A stretch of DNA of 64,000 nt from Przewalskia tangutica (lineage: Eukaryota > Streptophyta > Magnoliopsida > Solanales > Solanaceae). Position 1 is the first letter of the stretch. Each line of letters begins with the position of its first letter. The stretch lies in contig CM056736.1 in NCBI GenBank assembly GCA_029844215.1, forward strand, positions 60,201,562-60,265,561. Reading direction: 5' to 3'. Position numbers and translations under genes: made by a program. The notes beneath the pieces were generated by a model. The model was not told the DNA's origin and ran no database searches. It saw nothing but the letters and a program-made list of their open reading frames with translations. Below, piece by piece: positions 56,473 through 64,000 of this stretch.

Positions 56473-59400
56473 TGTTATACCCCGTATTTCCAGAGTATGT
56501 GCGTAAGGACGTACGTAGAAAAGTTTGAAGCTTAAAGTAGGCAAGGTTCGAATTTTTGTGCACAACACCCGATTAGAATCGTTTTTCGACGAAACGTTTT
56601 ACAAGACTTGCGAAGGGAAAATTCCGGCTATGTCATTTATATTTTTTGCGGATTTTTCCGAGAGACGAAATGTTTTGGACCAACGAGAGGGCAACACGTG
56701 GCACCCTCTCATTGGTGGACGTATGGGGCGGCATTGGACGATTTGGAGAGTGAGAGTTGGTAGGATATTTTGTGTGTTAGATAGATAAGGTGGGACCCAC
56801 ACACACTTGTCCAAATCCACACCCTACACTTGCCTACTACTTGGCATGATCTTGGCCATTGATTTCCCTATAAATACCCCCCTTAGTTGATGAACTTCTT
56901 CATCCAAAAATTGTGCTAAGTCTTGAAAGCTCTTCCCGCTGTGTTGAAGTTCTCGTCCTAGCCTCCCCTCACTTGGTGAGGCCCTTGGCAGAGCCCCTCC
57001 ATGGCGAAAGTACCCCCTCTAGTGGTGCTAGCAGTGGGGTACCCCTACCTTGAGTTGTTTTCGTAAAATACACCCACTCTTGGTAGGAATACTCTCCAAG
57101 TATTGTTACTATTCCAAAATACCTTGGCCTAAATACCTTGTAGTATTCCAGGTTACACTTATCTGAAAAGCCGAAGTACTATTATACTTCCCTTGATCAC
57201 AAGCGAAACCACTAAGAAAAATCTCCATAGTTGGTTGGAGTATTAAGAAGAAGTTGCGTAGAACTTCTAAGGGTTGTTTGGAGCGGGTTGGAGCACCCGG
57301 AGTAGGAGCTAAACGTTGCTCAGGATCGACATTAAACTTGGATAATTTTGGGCTTATCGAGGTAAATACTCTTGTCCTTATATTGTAATTGGAGATTACA
57401 TCTTGTTGTAGAATAGAAATGAATATAAGATTCATAGAAGAGATTTGAAGCGTAATAAAGGATATTACTGAGAAAAGACTTGGCGAAATCACATCAGAAA
57501 GAATAATCTACAGAGTAGTCTAGACATTGATAGACTTGTATAACCTTTATAGGTTGAATGTTCTGCAAGTAGCATGTACTACTTGAAAAGTGGACAAGGC
57601 TAGCCGGGTTTTAGCCGTGGAGCGTTTTGCTAATAGTCGATAATCGTCGCGAGGTATGTGATTCTTCCTATACTCTTGAGCATGATATTTTAAAATATAT
57701 ATGAAATGCGGTGAGCGTCGTGTGTTAACTGAATAATAATTACGGCAATGTCTTTTGACTTAAGCCTGAATAATAATTACGGCAATGTCTTTTGACTTAA
57801 GCCTGAATAATAAGAATCTTGAAGTAATTCAAAAGAGTTAAGAAACCTGTTTGAAAGAAGAGTAATGCTTGGTTTTAAAAGCTTAAGAGTTATACTAGCT
57901 TTATGGGAAGTTAGGTATAACGACTTAAGAGTGATAAAAAGAATGGTTTATTAATTTTAGAAGTTAAGAGACTTGATCTTAAAAGATAAGAGACTTGACT
58001 TAATTAAATTAATATGAATTTTGTGTGAAACCTCATTCGTGAGAAATGAGTACTTGTTTTTTTTAAAAAGCAATAACGTTTTACTGATTTCGGAAATCAG
58101 AATAAGTATCGAACAAACCACAGCAGCGCTAATAAAGGGAAATGTTTTGACTAATAAAGTATTATTAAAACCAGTAGAAACTTCCATCTGCATAGAAGCT
58201 AAGATGAGACAAAATGATATTACATTTCCTAGATCATGGCTGCTGTAATAAGATTGTTATGAACAAGAATAACCTACTTACATATAAGGTATATGTTTCT
58301 CAAATTGTTTTAAAGGAGAATTACATCATTAAGTGATTAAAACTATGAACTATGAAACCTTTCGAAAAATGAGAAACTTGAACATTTGAAATTAGGCAAA
58401 CTTGAACCTTTGGAAAATAATGTTGTTACTTGATTTTACAAAGGGAAGTGTTTTGGTTTACTTAAAAAGATAGTCACTCTATTTTTATACTACGGGTATT
58501 GTGTGACTTTTGTGAAAGAAACGGATCTTTTAAAGAGTTAATGTATGAAGTACTTTGGGGATAAATTCCCGAACTTGTTAACATAAAGAAGAAAGTACCT
58601 TGTGTGAAGAACTTGATTGTATTGGTCTGTGATAGCCTTGTAATACTTTCTTGTTGATTTGATAAGTAAACATGTTAGGATGCTACGTGTGTTAGTATCT
58701 TGTGATATGCTTGTTGTGCTTACGTTGTTGAACTTTAAGCCCGTTATCGTTATTATATCACATACCCGCCCGACTTATTATACAGGGCTTGCCACCCTTG
58801 ATGCGGTCTATACGGCTATGCGGTCTATGTGACTACGCGAGCGGCGGTATGCTCGAGTTGATCATTCGGGTGTTTTATCCCGATCACGGGGATGCCTATG
58901 CGATGCAATGTGACTATGCGGTCTATTGAGACTATGCGGATTGCGGGAGTCGAGGAGAATGCAGGGTTAGCTACCGTCTTGCGTCTATACGACCTATGCG
59001 GGTCTATGTGTGACCTATGCGAGTGCGGGAAGTCGAGGATTAGGCACGCATGTGATACTATGGGCGATCGGCCTTGCCCGATCATTAGCGGCCTAGAAAA
59101 GACCGGATTACATTATATCTATTTCACTCTTGTTTATGTTGTGGCGTGAGACCCATAGTTATAATTGAGTGATGACTTTGGCGTGAGTCACGATTTGACA
59201 TGATCGCTTATTGTGAGCGTAGTTTGGTTATCATACATGTCTCCCGCTTTATATAGACTACTATGATTTCAATTCTGATATTTTGATTTCACCTACTTGG
59301 TACTGTTATGCGACCTCGCCCGAAGTGCGTTCATCCGCGGTAAGTACACGATCGTTGATCCTCGCTCTCGTGTCACGATTCGGCGTTTGGGAAGCTCCGT

Positions 59401-59715
59401 TTCTCGGAGGCTTATCGGTGGTATAGTCCTGTCGTAGTAGGTGCTTACATTCGAGGTATGGCGGGGCCTGTTCGCCATTGTTGTCATGTCACTCTTAGAA
59501 GTGCAGTAATCTTGTTGTGGCGAGTTGTAAGTGGGATGTAGCTGTCGGTTAAGTTTTCATATATACATGCCGAAAGGCAATTTTTCTCAGATTATTATTT
59601 CATACTTCATGTTATTTCATGTTATTGTTTTATATTCCGCTAATTACTCTGATGTTGTATCACTAGGGTGCCCGGGGTAAGGCACCAGTCACGGGCCCGG
59701 GTTCGGGTCGTGACA
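56473..59715 (+). repeat. GyB LTR2 (3.24 kb)
   Basis: It is the direct repeat of LTR1. From about 58,740 to 59,560 it differs from LTR1 mainly by CAG/CTG to CG-containing changes. It is followed by a second PBS rather than a target duplication. Confidence 0.92.
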
Positions 59716-59983
59716 AAAGTGGTATCAGAGCAGTTAATCCTCGGAAAATGTCTACAGACCGTATCTAGTAGAGTCTTGATTATCGGTGTGTTGTGCACCA
59801 CACCAATAATCAGGAGGCTATGGGATATTTAGGATTGGTTTCCATTCTTCTCACTCTGAGATCGTGCCTTAGAGTTGTGTTGTAAGTTGGACCCCTCTAA
59901 CGTATTTCTTTCCCTTACCGTTATGCCTCCGCGTAAGGCAACCCGCCCGATGGGCAAAGCGGTAGAAGTGCGAGTAAATCTGA
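59716..59983 (+). mobile_element. GyB internal 2, truncated
   Basis: It contains PBS (59,720-59,731), leader hairpin (59,778-59,811) and gag ATG (59,923-59,925), then about 60 bases of gag. At AATCTGAGA it switches into the middle of an LTR (TCGACATTTTAAC). Only GA is shared at the join. Confidence 0.85.
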
Positions 59984-62567
59984 GATCGACATTTTAACTT
60001 GGATAATTATGGGCTTATCGAGGTAATTATCTTGTCCCTCTATTGTAATTGGAAATTACATGATGTTAGAATATATAGTTGAAGTATACTATATATAGTA
60101 CTGAACTTAATGTTGTGGCAATGTCCTTGGACTTAAGCCTGAATTTAAAGTTAAGAACTGAACTGTAATTACGTGGGGCGTATTCTGATGGACTTGTGTA
60201 GTTATTGGGTAGGGAAGGCGCGATTTCCGTAGGATCTTGCATCTAGATTTATTCTACCGAGTAGTCTAGACTTTGATAGACTTGTATAACTTTGTATAGG
60301 TTGAATGTTCTGCGAGTAGCATGTGCTACTTAAGAAGGTGAACCAGGCTAAGCGGGTTATAGCGATGAGCGATTTGCTAATAGTCGATAATCGTCGCGAG
60401 GTATGTGAACCTCTTCCTATCTCTTCTAGCATGATGTGTGTATAACTATGTAGTACGGTAGGCGTCGTGTGTTAATTGAGCGTAGTTATGCGGCAATATC
60501 TTTGACTTAAGCCCGAATAATAATAATCTTGAAGTAGTTCAGAGAATTAAGAACTGTTTTTAAAGAAGAGTAATACTTGGTTTTAAAAGCTTAAGAGTTA
60601 TACTAGCTTTATGGGAAGTTAGGTATAACGGCTTAAGAGAGATAAAGCGAATGATTTATTTATTTTAGAAGTTAAGAGACTTGATCTTGTAAGATAAGAG
60701 ACTTAACTTAAATGAATTATATGAATTTTGTGTGAAACCTCATTCGTGAGTAATGAGTACTTGATTTTTAAAAGGGATAATGTTTCTTGATTTGGAAATC
60801 GAAATGTGTATCGACAAACCCTTTGCGGCGTTAATAAAGGAAAATGTATTGAATAATTAAGTATTATTAAAACCGGTAGAAACTTCCATCCGCATGAAGC
60901 TAAGATGAGACAAAATGATATTTCCTAGATCATGGCTTTGTAATAAGATTGTTATAAACAAGAATATCCTACTCACATATAAGGCTTATGTTTCTCCGAT
61001 TGTTTAAAAGAATTATATTCTTAAATGAATAAGACTATGAACTCTGAAACCTTTCTAAAATAAGAAACGTGAAAATTTTAAATTAGTCAAACTTGTACGT
61101 TTGTATAATAATTTTGTTACTTGATTTTACAAAGGTTAGAGTTTTGGTTTTCTTAAAAGGTCAGTCACTATTTTTTATACTACGGGTATTGTGTGACTTA
61201 TGTGAAAGAAACAGATCTTTTAAAGATTTAATGTGTGAAGTACTTTGGGGATAGATACCCGAACTTGTTAAATAGAAAGTACCTTATGTGAATAACTTGA
61301 TTGTATTGGTTTGTGATAGCCTTGTAATACTTTCTTGTTGATTTGCTAAGTAAACATGTTAGGATGCTACGTGTGTTAGTATCTTGTGATGTTAGTGTAA
61401 AGGGGTTTTCCTCCATCGCGCTTTAAAGTTGTTTGACTATCAGCCGTTATGTTGGTATTGTACCACTCACCTTGACTTGTGTCCGGAGGTTAAGCGCCTC
61501 GGACGCGGGGTAGACTCGGTGATGCAGGACCGTGATTCGAGAATACCTCATGCGGGTCGGGGATCCATGCGGAACTACGGGAGTTCCGGTTAGTTTACGG
61601 CCCTTGTGGTCATGCGGTCTTTGTGGCGTGCGGTGCGAGTCGGGGCGATCCGGGAGTAGCTACCCTCGATGCGGGGTTATACCTCATGCGGGCCTATGAG
61701 GTTGGCCTATGCGGAGCTGCGGAACGTTCCAGGGCTAGACGCGCACATTTGATACTGCGGGCGAGTGACGGCTTTTATCATGTGATGCAGAGCGAGATAT
61801 CATGACACGATTTATGACCTTGTTGATGCGTAGGTGTTAGTAGTCGGCTATGCCTTCGTGCCTTACCTGTCTTGTTTTATTAGGACACAGTGGGACACGG
61901 TGTTCATGTGTATTCCTTGGTGCTTGTATATCATAAAGCTGGCGGTGAGGAAGGTATTCCACGCACGATTGATGTTGTGGGCGTGAGACCCATTGTTAAA
62001 ATTGAGTGATGACTTGAGGCGTGAGTCACGACTTGGCATGGCTTATTTATAGTGGCGTAGTTTGGTTATCATACATGTCTCTGCTTTGTATAGACTACTA
62101 TGATTTCATTTCTGATGAGTTATTTTCGATTTCACATACTGGTACTGTTATCGACCTCCTTGAGGCGTGTTCATCCGCATGAGTAAAGGTACACGATCAT
62201 CGATCCTCGCTCTTAGGAGTCACGATTCGGCGTTTGGGAAAGCTCCGTTTCTCGGAGGCTTATCGATGGTATAGTCCTGTTGTTGTAGGTGTTTACATTC
62301 GGGGTATGGCGGGCCCCTGTCCGCCATTGTTGTCGTATCATTTCTTAGAGGTTTGTAATCTTGTTGTGGCGGGGTTTGTAAAAAGGATTAAACTGTTAAT
62401 TTTGAAAAAAAGTTGTTATTTATATATATGCAGAAAGGCAAGTTTTCCTAAGATTACTGTTTGTACTTCATTTTTTTCATGTATGTGTTTTATGTTCGGT
62501 GATTACTCGATGTTGTATCACTAGGGTGCCCGGTAAGGCACGATCCACGGGCCGGGCAGTCGTGACA
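59984..62567 (+). repeat. GyB LTR3, 5' part missing
   Basis: It begins inside the transcribed part of an LTR, at the sequence before TTGGATAATTATGGGCTTATCG. It is more like the inverted Gy2 LTR (TATATAGTTGAAGTATAC near 60,073) than LTR1/2. It lacks the TATA box and ends GGGCAGTCGTGACA. Confidence 0.85.
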
Positions 62568-62570
62568 AAG

Positions 62571-62582
62571 TGGTATCGAAGC
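62571..62582 (+). promoter_or_regulatory. GyB primer binding site 3, altered
   Basis: It reads TGGTATCGAAGC, where the other copies read TGGTATCAGAGC. CAGA has become CGAA. The altered site would pair poorly with initiator tRNA-Met if real. Confidence 0.85.
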
Positions 62583-62764
62583 GATTAATCCTCGGAAAGT
62601 GTCTACGAGCCGTATCGATGAGTCTTGATTATCGGTGTGTTGTGCACCACACCAATAATCGAGGCTATAGGATATTTAGGATTGGTTTCTATTCTTCTCA
62701 CTCACGAGATCGTGCCTTAGAGCATGTTGTAAGTTGGACCTCTAACGTATTTCTTTCCACCGCT

Positions 62765-63480
62765 ATGCCTCGCGTAGGCAAAACCGGGCGGAGAGGCGGC
62801 GAGGAGGCTGCGAGTAGAGTTGAGAGGGTTACGTGGCACGAGCCCAATCATTACCTAGGGTAATGCTTCATTCGAGGATTCTGCGACATCACTAGCCCGA
62901 TAAAGTTTAGCACGGCGGCGATTCCTCTGCGGCCATGATATTTGAACGCCGGTTCGCGACGAGCAGAGAATATGGATTGCAAAGGCGACCTGTTACTAGC
63001 TATGGATTTAACTACGGAGAGTATACCGATGTCTGCGAGTCTTGATGAATATCAACGAGAGGTTGTGCAAGTAGTTCTTGATTAGGCTTGAGCATGGCAC
63101 GTATGCGAGCTTATACACAGCGGCGAAAGCGTAGAGATCGGCGGGTTAACGAGGGCGAGAAGGGCGGGCGGCAGTCGCTGGTAACTTTCGGCGAGTCACC
63201 TCGCGTGATTTGATTATGCACATCCACAATGCAGTGGTCTTCCGGATTTCGGGGCGTTCGGGGTATGCGGGAGTTGGTTAGAACTCCGTGGCTTCCGGTT
63301 CCGGTTGTGAAGTCATCGGGAATGTCGTCTTTTAGTTGGTACTTGTTGTACTATGACCGTCGGTCGATGTCGAAAGAGTGTCTGGTAGGAGGACTTAGCC
63401 TTGAGGATCGGTGGGTAGTTCGTCACCTTCCCAGCTATCGCCTCAGGCGAGGTTTGATTAGAACGACTAGGGAGTGAAGC
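62765..63480 (+). pseudogene. GyB gag region, unit 3
   Basis: The ATG at 62,765 opens with MPRVGKTGRRGGEEAASRV. Gag-like stretches seen in Gy2 recur (near 62,980-63,030, LLAMDLTT), but no long frame survives. CG dinucleotides are conspicuously dense and CAG/CTG scarce compared with 54,130-54,795. Confidence 0.65.
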
Positions 63481-64000
63481 GATGGGTCGAGCATATCCTT
63501 AACCCTCAGAGTTCGGTATGTGTGATAAGATGGGTATATCATAAGTGCTATGTTTTGATAGCGGTGTGTTAATATTGTGATTAGAAATCTTGGTTAGTTA
63601 ACCAAGTAAGATTTGGGGATAGAGAAGGTGTGAGCCTTAGAGTTTTATCGTAGAGACCTTAGAGGTGAGGCCATCTCGAGAAAGGTGTAGTGTTATGTTT
63701 GATCCGTATCGGAAGTGCATAGTGCACGTGAGCTATGTTTGGGATAGGTCCCAAGTAGTGTGGAATGAAAGGGGTAGTTGAGCTAAGAAGACCGCTAGGT
63801 TTTCGTAACGTGATTAGTGAGAGTTTTCCTTCGTGGAGCTAGTATTTTGCGCGTTGCCGGGTCGGGTTGAGGCCACGTTGCGGGTCAACCCGCGGCATGT
63901 TTGGTGGTGGGGTCTGGTTGTGGTGGTCCCGCCTTGTGCGCAGTCACGAGGTGTTAGGCCCAAGTTTAGTTGACCCGTGACGAGTTCGTGGATCGTTCGA
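63481..64000 (+). other. GyB unit 3 spacer, runs off window
   Basis: It matches the inverted Gy2 region at about 10,250-10,780. It contains the palindrome GCGGGTCAACCCGC at 63,880-63,893. No coding signal was seen. Confidence 0.6.

Larger units (their letters stand above)
50673..64000 (+). mobile_element. GyB: tandem LTR-internal-LTR-internal-LTR-internal array (gypsy, pol-deleted)
   Basis: The order is LTR1 (50,673-53,925), internal 1 (53,926-56,472), LTR2 (56,473-59,715), internal 2 cut short (59,716 to about 59,983), LTR3 lacking its 5' part (about 59,984-62,567), internal 3 (62,568 to the window end). Each LTR is followed by its own PBS. Unit 1 alone is a complete Gy2/Gy3-like element; unit 3 belongs to a subgroup closer to Gy2. 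The array sits in the Gy1 3' LTR. Confidence 0.88.

Overview
The window is plant nuclear DNA: a short gene-poor edge followed by about 59 kb of nested LTR retrotransposons. The element families (a Ty1-copia tail, Tekay/Del-type chromoviruses primed by initiator tRNA-Met, a Tat/Ogre-type element with a tRNA-Arg-like primer site) and a NAC-family gene indicate a eudicot with a large repeat-rich genome. Family resemblance suggests Solanaceae, but this is inference. No rRNA, tRNA or intact cellular gene was seen.

Layout. 1-854: 3' end of a Ty1-copia element. 855-4,700: the only non-element DNA, holding a broken minus-strand NAC transcription-factor gene (1,458-2,794), its promoter, a second copy of about 100 bp of that promoter, and SINE-like tRNA-derived modules. 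From 4,703 a host repeat-rich sequence (here called E, a Tat-like 3' region) is split into three pieces: 4,703-5,635, 19,920-20,327 and 41,402-41,692. In the first gap sits Gy2, a minus-strand gypsy element (5,636-19,919), itself interrupted by C, a non-autonomous LTR element (11,188-15,948, target duplication TTGAT). In the second gap sits D, a minus-strand Tat/Ogre-type element (20,328-41,401, target duplication TCTG[C/T]), whose 5' LTR is interrupted by Gy3 (31,362-39,966). The other LTR of D supplies the empty site for Gy3.

From 41,693 to the end all elements are on the plus strand. Gy1 (41,693-50,672) is the only one with gag, protease, RT, RNase H, integrase and chromodomain. It is dead through stops and frameshifts. 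Its 3' LTR is interrupted at 50,673 by an LTR-internal-LTR-internal-LTR-internal array (GyB, 50,673-64,000) that runs off the window.

How they work together. Gy2, Gy3 and GyB keep LTRs, PBS, PPT, a leader and a gag region; Gy2 and GyB also keep a remnant of the integrase tail. All lack RT and the integrase core, so they look like deletion derivatives that depended on a Gy1-like partner. All share leader and PPT-flanking hairpins with Gy1, including a leader hairpin whose loop carries the palindrome GTGCAC. D likewise keeps only gag. A second, data-level signal is that near-identical copies differ systematically by CAG to CGA and CTG to TCG, which looks like base-calling error at methylated CHG sites and may explain much of the apparent decay.
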